The notes beneath the pieces were generated by a model. The model worked only from the letters and a program-made list of their open reading frames with translations. It was not told the DNA's origin and made no database searches. The position numbers and the translations under genes were made by a program. Of a stretch of 64,000 bases of DNA, positions 42,287 to 51,864 are shown one piece after another; within the stretch, counting starts at the first letter, position 1; every line of letters begins with the position of its first letter. Location of the stretch: positions 4,979,685 to 5,043,684 of the forward strand of contig NZ_LT721901.1 of NCBI RefSeq assembly GCF_900157375.1, read 5' to 3'. This DNA comes from Mycobacterium rhizamassiliense (GTDB lineage Bacteria; Actinomycetota; Actinomycetes; Mycobacteriales; Mycobacteriaceae).

Positions 42287-43491
42287 TTGTCCTCGGTGGC
42301 CAGGTCCCGGCGCGACGCGATCTTCGACGACAGCCCGTGCACGTAGACGAACCCCTTCGACATGGACTGGTCGAAGCTGTCGCCCTCGTCGTAGGTGGCC
42401 AGGTTGAAGTCGTAGAGCGATTCGGCGCTGCGCCGGCCGTTGACCGCAATGTGGCCGCCGTGCAACACCATTCGGATCTCGCCCGAGACGTGTTCCTGCG
42501 TCGTGGCGACGAAACTCTCCAGCGCGGTCTTCAGCGGCGAGAACCACAGCCCGTCGTACACCAGCTCGGCCCAGCGCTGGTCGGTGGTCCGCTTGAACCG
42601 GCCCAGCTCGCGTTCGAGGGTGACGTGTTCGAGTTCGGCGTGCGCGGTGATCAACACCATCGCGCCGGGCGCCTCGTAGATCTCGCGGCTCTTGATGCCC
42701 ACCAGCCGGTCCTCGACGACGTCGAGGCGCCCGACTCCCTGCGCGCCGGCGCGGGCGTTGAGCTCGACGATGGCCTCCAGCATCGACACCGGCTTGCCGT
42801 CGATCGACACGGGGACACCGCGTTCGAAGCCGACGATCACCTCGTCCGGGGTGCTCCAGTTGAGCGTGGGGTCTTCGGTGTAGTCGTAGACGTCCTTGGT
42901 CGGGGCGTTCCACAGGTGTTCCAGGAAACCGGTTTCCACCGCGCGGCCCCACACGTTCTGGTCGATCGAGAACGGCGAGCGCTTGGTGACGTTGATCGGG
43001 ATGGCGTTCTCCTCGGCGAACGCGATCGCCTTCTCCCGCGTCCACGCGTAGTCGCGGACCGGGGCCAGCACCTCGAGATCCGGTGCCAGCGAGGCGAATC
43101 CGACTTCGAAGCGGACCTGGTCGTTGCCCTTGCCGGTACAGCCGTGCGCGACGATGGTGCCGCCGTGCTGGCGGGCCGCCTCGACCAGGTGCTTGGCGAT
43201 CAACGGCCGGCTGATCGCCGACACCAGCGGGTAGCGGTCCATGTACAGCGCGTTGTTCAGGATGGTCGGCAGGCAGTAACCCTCGGCGAACTCGTCGCGG
43301 GCATCGACGACGACGGCCTCGACAGCCCCGCAGTCCAGGGCCCGCTGGCGGATGAGCTCCATGTCTTCGCCGCCCTGGCCGAGGTCGATCGCCACCGCCA
43401 CGACCTCACGGCCGGTCTCCTTGCCGATCCAGCTGATCGCCACCGAGGTGTCCAGACCGCCGGAATACGCCAGGATGACGCGTTCTGACAT
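42283..43491 (-). CDS. argG: argininosuccinate synthase
   Basis: ATP-dependent joining of citrulline and aspartate. 402 residues, ATG 43491. The PP-loop AYSGGLDTSVA (about residues 8-18) binds ATP, and the second signature GCTGKGNDQVRFE (about 115-127) is present. C-terminal oligomerisation tail ends ASRRDLATEDK. Preceded by argR after 31 bp and overlapping argH by 4 bp, matching the mycobacterial order. Confidence 0.97.
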   Translation of the reverse strand: MSERVILAYSGGLDTSVAISWIGKETGREVVAVAIDLGQGGEDMELIRQRALDCGAVEAVVVDARDEFAEGYCLPTILNNALYMDRYPLVSAISRPLIAKHLVEAARQHGGTIVAHGCTGKGNDQVRFEVGFASLAPDLEVLAPVRDYAWTREKAIAFAEENAIPINVTKRSPFSIDQNVWGRAVETGFLEHLWNAPTKDVYDYTEDPTLNWSTPDEVIVGFERGVPVSIDGKPVSMLEAIVELNARAGAQGVGRLDVVEDRLVGIKSREIYEAPGAMVLITAHAELEHVTLERELGRFKRTTDQRWAELVYDGLWFSPLKTALESFVATTQEHVSGEIRMVLHGGHIAVNGRRSAESLYDFNLATYDEGDSFDQSMSKGFVYVHGLSSKIASRRDLATEDK

Positions 43492-43522
43492 CGATCAATC
43501 TCCAATCCCAAGCCGTGCGGCT

Positions 43523-44017
43523 TTATTTCAGGTTTTCCAGTGTGCTGGCCAGCTCGGCGCCCGTCATCGGCTCCCGTGCAGCCACGAAGACGGTGTCATC
43601 GCCGGCGATGGTGCCGACGACGTACGGTAACGCCGCACGATCGAGTGCGCTGGCCAAATAGTCAGCTCCGCCGGGCGGAGTTCGCAGCACCGCAAGGTTG
43701 GCGCTGGAGTCGGTCGACACCAGCAGCTCACTCAGCAGCCGGGACAACCGGGCGGTGCCGCCGGATACCCCGCGCACCGGGCTGCCGTCCTCGGGAACCA
43801 CGTAGACCCCTACGCCGCCGTCCGCGCCCCGCAGCTTCACCGCGCCGAGCTCTTCGAGATCGCGGGACAGCGTGGCCTGGGTGACGTCGACCCCGTCGTC
43901 GGCCAGCCGGGCCGCCAGCTCGCTTTGGCTGCTGATCGACGACGACGACAGGATGGTGACGATGCGGGCCTGCCGCCCGGCGCGGGTGGTTTCGGTAGTG
44001 GTCTTCGAACGGGTCAT
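43523..44017 (-). CDS. argR: arginine repressor
   Basis: 164 residues from ATG 44017; the longer frame to 44086 would overlap argF strongly. N-terminal winged helix (RQARIVTILSSSSISSQSEL, then VDVTQATLSRDLEELGAVKL) binds ARG boxes, and the C-terminal domain with the arginine-binding GTIAGDDTVFV motif forms hexamers. Start shares one base with the argF stop (TGATG). It most likely controls its own operon through the two boxes at 49327-49362. Confidence 0.96.
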   Translation of the reverse strand: MTRSKTTTETTRAGRQARIVTILSSSSISSQSELAARLADDGVDVTQATLSRDLEELGAVKLRGADGGVGVYVVPEDGSPVRGVSGGTARLSRLLSELLVSTDSSANLAVLRTPPGGADYLASALDRAALPYVVGTIAGDDTVFVAAREPMTGAELASTLENLK

Positions 44018-44940
44018 CAGGACCGCTCCAAAAGCCACACCAGCAGCGCCTTCTGGGCGTGCAGCCGGTTCTCGGCCTCGTCCCACACCACGCTGGCCGG
44101 CCCGTCCATCACCTCGTCGGTGATCTCGTCGCCGCGATGCGCCGGAAGGCAGTGCAGCACAATGGCTTCCGCGTCAGCCAACCCGAGCAGGCGCTGGTTG
44201 ACCTGGAACGGGCGGAACGGTTTGACGCGGTCCAGCCCGTCGCTCTCCTGGCCCATCGACGTCCAGGTGTCGGTCACCAGGACGTCGGCGCCCGCGGCGG
44301 CCGCATCGGCGTCGGCGGTCACGGTCACCGACGCGCCGGTCTCCAGCGCGTGCTCTTCGGCCGCGGCCACGAACGCGGGGTGGGGCGCGAAGCCCTCGGG
44401 CGCGGCGACGGTGACGTGGATGCCCGCGGTCACGCCGCCGAGCAACAGCGAGTGCGCCATGTTGTTGGCGCCGTCGCCGAAGTAGCTCAGCCGCAAGCCT
44501 TTCAGCGAGCCCTTCCGCTCGGCGATGGTCTGCAGGTCGGCCAGCACCTGGCAGGGATGGAACTCGTCGGACAGCGCGTTGACCACCGGCACGGTCGCCA
44601 CCGAGGCCATCGCGTCGAGGCGGTCCTGGCCGAACGTGCGCCAGACGATGGCGTCGACGTAGCGGGACAGGACCCGCGCCGTGTCCTGCAACGTCTCGTC
44701 GCGGCCCAGCTGGGTGCTGCTGCTGTCGACGACGACGGGATGCCCACCGAGCTGCGCGATGCCCACCTCGAATGAGAACCGGGTGCGGGTGGAGTTCTTG
44801 TCGAAGATGACCGCGACACCGCGCGGCCCCTCCAACGGACGCCGGCTGAACGGGTTCTTCTTCAGCTCGGCGGCCAGCTCGAGCACCTCGGCCTGCTCGG
44901 CCGGTGACAGCGCGTCGTCGCGCAGGAAGTGGCGGGTCAT
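44017..44940 (-). CDS. argF: ornithine carbamoyltransferase
   Basis: Ornithine plus carbamoyl phosphate to citrulline. 307 residues from ATG 44940, coupled to argD by an ATGA overlap. Carbamoyl-phosphate loop STRTRFSFE (about residues 50-58), the FHPCQVLADL ornithine-side motif, and HCLPAHRG near the C-terminus with the catalytic Cys are all present. Length equals the M. tuberculosis enzyme. Confidence 0.97.
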   Translation of the reverse strand: MTRHFLRDDALSPAEQAEVLELAAELKKNPFSRRPLEGPRGVAVIFDKNSTRTRFSFEVGIAQLGGHPVVVDSSSTQLGRDETLQDTARVLSRYVDAIVWRTFGQDRLDAMASVATVPVVNALSDEFHPCQVLADLQTIAERKGSLKGLRLSYFGDGANNMAHSLLLGGVTAGIHVTVAAPEGFAPHPAFVAAAEEHALETGASVTVTADADAAAAGADVLVTDTWTSMGQESDGLDRVKPFRPFQVNQRLLGLADAEAIVLHCLPAHRGDEITDEVMDGPASVVWDEAENRLHAQKALLVWLLERS

Positions 44941-46127
44941 GCGGAGCTCCCCACTGTGTCGAGGATGCCGGGCAAGGCGGTGACGAAGCTGTCGAGCTGG
45001 GCCTCGGTGATCACCAGGGGGGGCGCCAGCCGGATGACGTCGGGGGCGGGCGCGTTGACCAGGAATCCGGCGTCGCGGGCCGCGGCTTCGGTCTCCTTGG
45101 CGCGCGGCGCGGTCAGCACCAGACCCTGCAGCAGCCCGCGGCCGCGCATGTGGTCGATCAGCGGATGGCCGAGCGATTCGACGCTGTGCCGCAACGACTT
45201 TCCCAACACCTCGGCGCGGCGCACCAGATCCTCGGCGGCCAGTGTCCGCACCACCGCCAGGGCCGCGGCGGTGCACACCGGGTTGCCGCCGAAGGTGCTG
45301 CCATGCAGGCCGGGCGTCAACAGGTCAGCGGCGGGCCCGACGGCCAGCACCGCGCCGATCGGCAGGCCACCGCCCAGCCCCTTGGCCAGGGTGATCACGT
45401 CGGGGGTAATGCCGTCGTGTTGGTGTGCGTAAAACGCTCCGGTGCGGCCTATCCCGGTCTGCACCTCGTCGAGCACCAGCAGCGCGCCCTGCCGCGCGGT
45501 GATGTCGCGGGCGGCGGCGAGGTAGCCCGCGGGCGGGACGACGACGCCGCTCTCCCCCATGATCGGTTCCAGGAACACCGCGGCGGTACCGCCGTCGACG
45601 GCGGCGGCCAGCGCCTCGGTGTCGCCGTAGGGCACGTGCGTGACGTGGCCGGGCAGCGGCTCGAACGGCGCCTGCTTGGCCGGCTGGCCGGTCAGCGCCA
45701 GCGAGCCCATCGTCCGACCGTGAAAACCCTCTTGCGCGGCAACCAGTTTCGTGCGCCCGGTGAGCCGCGACAGCTTGAACGCCAGCTCGTTGGCCTCGGT
45801 CCCGGAGTTGCAGAAGAACACCCGGGTCTGGCTGTCGGCGCCCAGCAGGGCCACGAGTTCCTCGGCCAGCGCCAGACTCGGTTCGGTGGCATAGAAATTC
45901 GAGGTGTGGCCCAGCGTCGAAATCTGTTGCGTGACGGCTTCGATGATGGCCGGGTGACGATGACCGAGCACGTTGACCGCGATGCCGCCCAGCAGATCCA
46001 GGTAGTCACGTCCGTCCACGTCGGTCACGACGGCGCCCTCACCGCTGGCCAGCGCGACCGCCGGGGTGCCGTAGTTGTTCATCATCACGGCTTCCCAGCG
46101 CTGCTTCATGGTGTCGGTGTTCGTCAT
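44937..46127 (-). CDS. argD: acetylornithine aminotransferase
   Basis: PLP-dependent transaminase of the arginine (and possibly lysine) pathway. 396 residues from ATG 46127, which follows AGGTGG closely and overlaps the argB stop as ATGA; a GTG nine bases upstream is an alternative. PLP Lys sits in TLAKGLGGGLPIG (about residue 247); VLDEVQTGIGRTG and FCNSGTEANELAFK are the other class-III signatures. Confidence 0.96.
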   Translation of the reverse strand: MTNTDTMKQRWEAVMMNNYGTPAVALASGEGAVVTDVDGRDYLDLLGGIAVNVLGHRHPAIIEAVTQQISTLGHTSNFYATEPSLALAEELVALLGADSQTRVFFCNSGTEANELAFKLSRLTGRTKLVAAQEGFHGRTMGSLALTGQPAKQAPFEPLPGHVTHVPYGDTEALAAAVDGGTAAVFLEPIMGESGVVVPPAGYLAAARDITARQGALLVLDEVQTGIGRTGAFYAHQHDGITPDVITLAKGLGGGLPIGAVLAVGPAADLLTPGLHGSTFGGNPVCTAAALAVVRTLAAEDLVRRAEVLGKSLRHSVESLGHPLIDHMRGRGLLQGLVLTAPRAKETEAAARDAGFLVNAPAPDVIRLAPPLVITEAQLDSFVTALPGILDTVGSSA

Positions 46128-47065
46128 GCTTTCCACCTGCGCCGCTCCTCCTCATCGCTGCGCTCTGCATCGTCGCCGGCGCGCACCACCTTGGTGCCGG
46201 TACCCGCATCGGTGAACAGCTCCACCAGCACGCAGTGCTCGACGCGGCCGTCGATGACGTGGGCGCTGGGCACGCCGGCGGTCACCGCCCGCAGGCATGC
46301 CTCGACCTTCGGGATCATGCCCGTCTCGAGGGTGGGCAGCAGTTGCGCCAGTGTGGCGGTGTCGATTTCGCTGACCAACGAACCCCGGTCCGGCCAGCTG
46401 GTGTAGAGGCCTTCAACATCGGTGAGCATCAACAGTTTCTCCGCTCCCAAGGCTTCGGCCAACGCCGCGGCGGCGGTGTCGGCGTTGATATTGTGCACCA
46501 CGCCTTCGGCATCGGGCGCCAGCGTGGAGACCACCGGAATACGCCGCGCCGCAATGAGATCCAGCACCGCCGCGGTGTTGACGGTGTCGACGTCGCCGAC
46601 CAGGCCGATGTCGGTGGCCACACCGTCGACAGTGACGCTGCGCCGCACCGCGGTGAACAGCTGGGCGTCCTCGCCGGTGATGCCCACGGCGTAGGGGCCG
46701 TGCGCGTTGATCAGGTTGACCAGTTCGCGACCCACCTGACCGAACAGCACCATCCGCGCGACGTCGAGCACTTCCGGTGTGGTAACCCGGAATCCGCCCT
46801 TGAAGTCACCCTTGTCGATGCCGAGACGACGCAGCATGGCGGTGATCTGCGGGCCGCCGCCGTGCACCACCACCGGATGCACACCGCAGTTGCGCAGGAA
46901 CGCCATGTCGGCGGCGAACGCGTGGCGCAGCGCCTCGTCGGTCATGGCGTTGCCGCCGTACTTGATCACGACGATCTTGCCGTGCAGCTGCTTGAGCCAG
47001 GGCAGGGCCTCGGCCAGCACCTGGGCCTTGACCTGAGTGGAGAGCGCGTCGGTTTCGGTGCTCAT
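46124..47065 (-). CDS. argB: acetylglutamate kinase
   Basis: Phosphorylates N-acetylglutamate; the usual arginine-feedback step. 313 residues from ATG 47065, with ATGA overlap to argJ; the longer upstream frame is inside argJ and rejected. Lys in VIKYGGNAM, the glycine-rich HGGGPQI loop and the NINAD segment are typical. About 18 residues past the usual end (after GTGTKVV) form an unusual charged tail rich in Asp, Glu and Arg. Confidence 0.95.
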   Translation of the reverse strand: MSTETDALSTQVKAQVLAEALPWLKQLHGKIVVIKYGGNAMTDEALRHAFAADMAFLRNCGVHPVVVHGGGPQITAMLRRLGIDKGDFKGGFRVTTPEVLDVARMVLFGQVGRELVNLINAHGPYAVGITGEDAQLFTAVRRSVTVDGVATDIGLVGDVDTVNTAAVLDLIAARRIPVVSTLAPDAEGVVHNINADTAAAALAEALGAEKLLMLTDVEGLYTSWPDRGSLVSEIDTATLAQLLPTLETGMIPKVEACLRAVTAGVPSAHVIDGRVEHCVLVELFTDAGTGTKVVRAGDDAERSDEEERRRWKA

Positions 47066-48276
47066 GTGCTGTAGGCCGAATTCTCTTCGACGTAGGCGTG
47101 CGAGAGGTCGGTGGTCCGGATGGAGACCTGGCTGTCGCCCAGGCCGAGGTCGACGACTACCTGGATGTCGGGCCCCGACAGGTCGACCTCGCGGGAGTCC
47201 GGGGTACCCGTGCCGTCGGTGAATACGACGGAACCGTTGAACGACACGGTAATTCGATCGGGCTCGATGATCACTCCGGGCGCCAGGCCGACGGCCGCCA
47301 CCACCCGGCCCCAGTTGGGGTCCGAGCCGAACATCGCGGTTTTGACCAGGCTGTCGCGGGCCACCGAGCGGGCAGCCATGAACGCGTCGTCCTCCGAGCG
47401 CGCCCCGGTCACGGTCACGGTGACACGCTTGGTGACACCCTCGGCGTCGGACTGCAACTGTGCGCACAGGTCGTCGCAGATCCGCAGCACGGCGTCGTCG
47501 AGATCCTCCTGTGCCGGAGCGACTCCGCTGGCGCCCGACGCGAGCAACAGCACGGTGTCGTTGGTCGAACAGCAGCCGTCGATGTCGAGCCGGTCGAACG
47601 TGCGGGCCGAAGCGCGGCGCAACGCCCCGTCGAGCGCCGCGTGGTCGGCCACCGCGTCGGTGGTCAGCACGCACAGCATGGTCGCCAGCGAGGGCGCCAG
47701 CATGCCCGCGCCCTTGGCCATGCCGCCGACCGTCCAGTTTTCCGGATGGTGCAGCGCAGCCTGTTTGGGCACGGTGTCGGTGGTCATGATGGCCTGCGCG
47801 GCCTCGTCCCCACCGGACAGGCCGCCGGCCATCTCGTGCACGACGTTCGTGACCCCGGCCAGCACCTTGTCCATCGGCAGCCGGTCGCCGATCAGCCCGG
47901 TCGAGCAGACGGCGACCTCGATGGCCCCGGTCTCGGTTCCCCAGTCCGACAACGCGGCGGCGACGGCTTCCGCGGTCGCGTGGGTGTCCTGGAAGCCGGC
48001 CGGCCCCGTGCAGGCGTTGGCCCCGCCGGAGTTGAGGATCACCGCGCGCAGCGCCCCGGTGGTCAGCACCTGCTGACTCCAGAGCACCGGCGCGGCCTTG
48101 ACCTGGTTTTGGGTGAACACCCCCGCCGCGGTGTAGTCGGGTCCCTCGTTGAAGACGAGCGCGAGGTCGCGGGCCCCGGATTTCTTGATCCCGGCCGCGA
48201 TCCCGGCCGCCCGAAATCCGCCGGGTGCGGTGACGCCCTGGGCGCGTACCAGCCGCGCGGCCACTGCCTCAGTCAT
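47062..48276 (-). CDS. argJ: bifunctional ornithine acetyltransferase / N-acetylglutamate synthase
   Basis: Recycles the acetyl group from acetylornithine to glutamate. 404 residues from ATG 48276 (MTEAVAARLVRAQG), start fixed by ATGA overlap with argC. The precursor self-cleaves before the nucleophile Thr in the conserved LAPSLA-TMLCVLTTDA segment (about residue 200), giving alpha and beta chains. All surrounding motifs are intact. Confidence 0.96.
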   Translation of the reverse strand: MTEAVAARLVRAQGVTAPGGFRAAGIAAGIKKSGARDLALVFNEGPDYTAAGVFTQNQVKAAPVLWSQQVLTTGALRAVILNSGGANACTGPAGFQDTHATAEAVAAALSDWGTETGAIEVAVCSTGLIGDRLPMDKVLAGVTNVVHEMAGGLSGGDEAAQAIMTTDTVPKQAALHHPENWTVGGMAKGAGMLAPSLATMLCVLTTDAVADHAALDGALRRASARTFDRLDIDGCCSTNDTVLLLASGASGVAPAQEDLDDAVLRICDDLCAQLQSDAEGVTKRVTVTVTGARSEDDAFMAARSVARDSLVKTAMFGSDPNWGRVVAAVGLAPGVIIEPDRITVSFNGSVVFTDGTGTPDSREVDLSGPDIQVVVDLGLGDSQVSIRTTDLSHAYVEENSAYST

Positions 48277-49316
48277 GGCGCCACTCCGACAACCGAAAGT
48301 CCTTCCGTCTCCGGCCAACCCAGCGCCAGGTTCATCGACTGCACCGCGGCACCACCGGTGCCCTTGACCAGGTTGTCGATCGCCGCGATCGCGATGAACG
48401 TCTCGGCGTCCTCGTCTACCGCGACCGCGACATGGGCGGCGTTGCTGCCGATCACCGAACCGGTGCGCGGCAGCTGCCCCTCCGGCAGCAGATGAACGAA
48501 CGGCTCTGCGTCATAAGCCTTTTCGTAGGCCGCCCGCAGCTGCGACAGCGGCGAGCGGGTGCGCGCGGTGCAGGTGGCCAGGATGCCCCGGGACGTCGGG
48601 ATGAGCACCGGGGTGAAGGACACGGTGACCTCGCGGTCGCTGACGGTCCGCAGGCCCTGGGCGATCTCGGGGGTGTGCCGGTGCGCGCCGGCGATGTTAT
48701 AGGCGCGGGCCGACCCGATGACCTCCGAGCCGAGCAGGTCGGTCTTGGCGGCGCGGCCCGCCCCGGAGGTGCCGCTGACGGCCACGACGGTCACCGCGGG
48801 GTCGACGAGGTCCTCGGCCAGCGCGGGCAGCAGCGCCAGCAGCGCCGCGGTCGGGTAGCAGCCCGGGACCGCGACCCGGTTGGCGCCGCGCAGCCGCTCC
48901 CGTGCGCCGGGCAGCTCCGGCAGCCCGTAGGGCCAGCTGCCCGCGTGCGGCGACCCGTAGTACCGCTCCCACGCCGCCGCGTCGGTGAGACGGAAGTCCG
49001 CCCCGCAGTCGATGACGAGCGTCTCGGGACCGAGTTGTTCGGCCAGCGCGGCCGAATGCCCATGCGGCAGGCCGAGAAACACGATGTCGTGGCCCTGCAG
49101 CACGGACAGCTCGGTGGGCTCGACCACGCGCTGGGCCAGCGGTGTCAGGTGCGGATGATGCTCGGCGAGCGTGCTGCCGGCGCTGGCCGCCGCGGTCAGC
49201 GCTCCGATCGTCAGCCGGCCGTCGGCGTAGGCCGGGTGCCCGAGCAGCAGGCGCAGAATCTCGCCACCCGCGTAGCCGCTCGCACCGGCAACCGCCACCT
49301 TCTTCACGTCGGCCAT
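48273..49316 (-). CDS. argC: N-acetyl-gamma-glutamyl-phosphate reductase
   Basis: NADPH-dependent reduction of acetylglutamyl phosphate. Dinucleotide loop VAVAGASGYAGGEIL sits at the N-terminus, and the catalytic Cys is in RVAVPGCYPTAALL. 347 residues from ATG 49316; an in-frame ATG at 49325 adds three residues. I prefer 49316 because a promoter with -10 at 49324-49329 would start the mRNA right there (leaderless). First gene of the operon, 44-53 bp after pheT. Confidence 0.93.
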   Translation of the reverse strand: MADVKKVAVAGASGYAGGEILRLLLGHPAYADGRLTIGALTAAASAGSTLAEHHPHLTPLAQRVVEPTELSVLQGHDIVFLGLPHGHSAALAEQLGPETLVIDCGADFRLTDAAAWERYYGSPHAGSWPYGLPELPGARERLRGANRVAVPGCYPTAALLALLPALAEDLVDPAVTVVAVSGTSGAGRAAKTDLLGSEVIGSARAYNIAGAHRHTPEIAQGLRTVSDREVTVSFTPVLIPTSRGILATCTARTRSPLSQLRAAYEKAYDAEPFVHLLPEGQLPRTGSVIGSNAAHVAVAVDEDAETFIAIAAIDNLVKGTGGAAVQSMNLALGWPETEGLSVVGVAP

Positions 49317-49323
49317 TCGGGCC

Positions 49324-49362
49324 ATTCTGCATGGTTATGCAGTTGTTTGCAAATCCATGCCG
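49324..49362 (-). promoter_or_regulatory. argC promoter covered by two ARG boxes
   Basis: Box 1 (49327-49342) reads CTGCATAACCATGCAG on the minus strand, a perfect dyad matching the 16-bp mycobacterial ArgR operator type TTGCATAACGATGCAA. Box 2 (49347-49362) reads CGGCATGGATTTGCAA, with good half-sites. A promoter TTGCAA-17 bp-CAGAAT (49352 to 49324) lies inside the boxes, so ArgR binding would block polymerase. Confidence 0.75.
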
Positions 49363-49368
49363 AGTCGG

Positions 49369-51864
49369 TCAGGCGCGCAATTCTGCGCCGACCACCTCGG
49401 CGGCGCGCCGCACCGCCGCATCGCGGGCCGCGCTGGCGTCGTCCTCGGTCAGCGTGCGATCCGGCGCGCGGAATCGCAGGGCGAACGTCAGCGACTTGCG
49501 GCCCTCGCCGACCTGCGCGCCGGTGAAGACGTCGAACAAATCCACGTGCTCGAGCAACTCCCCGGCGCCATCGGTGATCGCATCCGCCACCGCGGCCGCC
49601 GGCACGTCGGCAGGCACCACCAGGCTGACGTCCTGGAACACCGCCGGGAACGGCGACACCCGCGGCGCCGGCAACGCTTCGACGATCGGGATCGCGTCGA
49701 GGTTCAGCTCGATGGCGCAGGCGCCCTTCGGCAGGCCCGAGCGTTCGACGACGGCCGGATGCAGCTGCCCGGCGTAGCCGACGGGCGTGTCGCCGACGAG
49801 GACCTCGGCGCACCGTCCCGGGTGCCACGGCAGCTGCTGGGCGGCGCGCAGCGTGACGGCACACCCGCTGGCGCGGGCGATGATTCGCACCGCCTCGAAG
49901 GCGTCGCTGGCCTCCGCCTTGCGGCCGGGGCCCCAGGGGCCGCGCGGCTCACGCAGCCCCGCCAAAACCGCGGCCACGTGCTGCGGTTGCCGAGGCAGCG
50001 ACGCGTCGAGCTCCGCGATCTCGGCGTCGGTCGGGCGGCGATCCACGGGGATGAGCTCGAGGCGGCGCGTCTGCTCGGTCGGCTGGACCACCTGGGCGAT
50101 GGCATACAGCGCGACGTCGACCAAGCCGCGAGAAACGTTGCGCCCCAACGCCTCCAGCAGCCCGGGCAGCAGGGTGGTGGCCAGGGCCGGGCGGTCGGCC
50201 TCCAGCGGGTTGAGCACCTCGGTGGTAGCACGCCGGGGGTCGTCGGCAGGCAGGCCCCACAGGTCGAACACGCCGGCCGGCAGGAACGGCGCCGGCAGCA
50301 CCTCGACATACCCGGAGCCGGCCAGCGACTTGCCGATCGCGCGGCGACGCTTTTGGCCGGCAGTCAGCCCGCGACCCGGGGGGGCCGCCGGCAGCACGGA
50401 CGGGATGGCCTCCAGCCCCTCCAGCCGCAGCACCTCCTCGACCAGATCGGCGGGCTGCAGCAGATCGGGCCGCCAGCTCGGCGGCGTCACGATCAGCGCG
50501 TCGCCGTCTTGGGCGACCGTCGCACCGATTTGGGTCAGCCGGCGCGCGGTCGCGCCCGGCGCGTACTCCACTCCGGCCAAGCGGTCGGGCAGGTCGGCGG
50601 CGATCCGGATCGCGGGCATCGACCACTCCTCGCGGGGCGGCTCACCCCGCCAATCAGTCAGAGTGGGCTCCGCGACTCCCCCGGCGATGTCGGCGAGCAG
50701 CGCGGCGCAACGATCCAGGGCCGCAACCGAAATGACCGGGTCCACCGCGCGCTCGTAGCGGCGGGCGGCCTCGCTGGGCAGGTGCAGCCGGCGCTGCGTG
50801 CGCGATACGCCGGCCGGGTCCCACACCGCGGCCTCCAGCAACACGTCGGTGGAATCGTCGCGCACCTCGGTGCTGGCCGCGCCCATTACGCCGCCGATCG
50901 CGGCGGTCGCCGCGTCGTCCACGATCAGGACGTCGGCCGGATCCAGCTTGCGCTCAACGTCATCGAGCGTGCGGACCGTTTCGCCGGCACGGGCGAAGCG
51001 CACGGCGAAGCCGCCGGTGATGCGGTTGCGGTCGTGCGCGTGCATGGGGTGGCCGAGTTCGAGCATCACGTAGTTGGTGACGTCGACTGCCGGGGAGGTC
51101 GCGCGGATGCCGGACAGCAGCAGCCGGCGCTGCAACCACCATGGCGACACCGCGGCGGGGTCGATGCCGGTGACGGGGCGCAACGCGAACCGGCGCACAC
51201 CGGTCTCGGGCTGCACGGTCAGCGGCCACGCTTCACCGTCGGCCGGCAGCGGTGCGATCACCGCGTCGGAGGCCGGGTCGACGAAATCCAGGTCGCAGGC
51301 GCAGGCGATTTCGCGGGCCAGGCCGCGCACCGACATGCAGTAGCCGCGGTCGGGAGTGATCGCCAGGTGCAGGACCACGTCGTCGAGGCCCAGCACCGCG
51401 GCGCCGTCGGCCCCCGGTTCGGCGGTGCCCGCGGGCAGCACCAGGATTCCGGCCAGCTCGACACCCAAGCCGAGTTCGGCCGTCGAGCAGATCATTCCGT
51501 CGGAGGTGCGGCCGTAAGTCTTGCGGGTGGCGATCACGAAGTCACCGGGCAGGGTGGTGCCGGGCAGCGCCACCACGACCAGATCGCCGACCGCGAAGTT
51601 GGTTGCTCCGCAGACGATCTCGCGTGGCTTGTCCTCGCCGACGTCGACCAGGCAGGCACGGATCGGCTTCTTGAATTCGGAGAGCTCCTCGATGGCGCTC
51701 ACCCGGCCCACCGTCAGTGGGCCGTCGACCGGTCCGAGGGTGACGATCTCCTCGACCTCGTGGCCGATGCGCACCAGGGTCTGCTCGAGCTCTTCCGGGG
51801 TGACATCCCAGCCCGGCGCTCCTGCGGCGACGGCGTCGCGCAGCCAGCTGTAGGGAATGCGCAT
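49369..51864 (-). CDS. pheT: phenylalanyl-tRNA synthetase beta chain
   Basis: 831 residues, same as the M. tuberculosis protein. Domains in order: B1/tRNA-binding OB domain (about 40-155, KPIRACLVDVG, GMICS), B3/B4 editing region (about 210-375), B5 (about 410-485), core class-II-like domain (about 500-715) and C-terminal FDX-ACB anticodon-binding domain (about 735-830). Starts with ATG 51864, sharing one base with the pheS stop (TGATG). Confidence 0.97.
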   Translation of the reverse strand: MRIPYSWLRDAVAAGAPGWDVTPEELEQTLVRIGHEVEEIVTLGPVDGPLTVGRVSAIEELSEFKKPIRACLVDVGEDKPREIVCGATNFAVGDLVVVALPGTTLPGDFVIATRKTYGRTSDGMICSTAELGLGVELAGILVLPAGTAEPGADGAAVLGLDDVVLHLAITPDRGYCMSVRGLAREIACACDLDFVDPASDAVIAPLPADGEAWPLTVQPETGVRRFALRPVTGIDPAAVSPWWLQRRLLLSGIRATSPAVDVTNYVMLELGHPMHAHDRNRITGGFAVRFARAGETVRTLDDVERKLDPADVLIVDDAATAAIGGVMGAASTEVRDDSTDVLLEAAVWDPAGVSRTQRRLHLPSEAARRYERAVDPVISVAALDRCAALLADIAGGVAEPTLTDWRGEPPREEWSMPAIRIAADLPDRLAGVEYAPGATARRLTQIGATVAQDGDALIVTPPSWRPDLLQPADLVEEVLRLEGLEAIPSVLPAAPPGRGLTAGQKRRRAIGKSLAGSGYVEVLPAPFLPAGVFDLWGLPADDPRRATTEVLNPLEADRPALATTLLPGLLEALGRNVSRGLVDVALYAIAQVVQPTEQTRRLELIPVDRRPTDAEIAELDASLPRQPQHVAAVLAGLREPRGPWGPGRKAEASDAFEAVRIIARASGCAVTLRAAQQLPWHPGRCAEVLVGDTPVGYAGQLHPAVVERSGLPKGACAIELNLDAIPIVEALPAPRVSPFPAVFQDVSLVVPADVPAAAVADAITDGAGELLEHVDLFDVFTGAQVGEGRKSLTFALRFRAPDRTLTEDDASAARDAAVRRAAEVVGAELRA

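Noticed and set aside
42287..43045. N-terminal extension of argH
   Set aside because: It lies wholly inside argG in another frame; the conserved ArgH start is GTG 42286.
47066..47674. N-terminal extension of argB
   Set aside because: Inside argJ; ATGA overlap and the conserved start give 47065.
47098..48495. 465-codon plus-strand frame opposite argJ
   Set aside because: Antisense to a clear argJ with correct overlaps to argC and argB.
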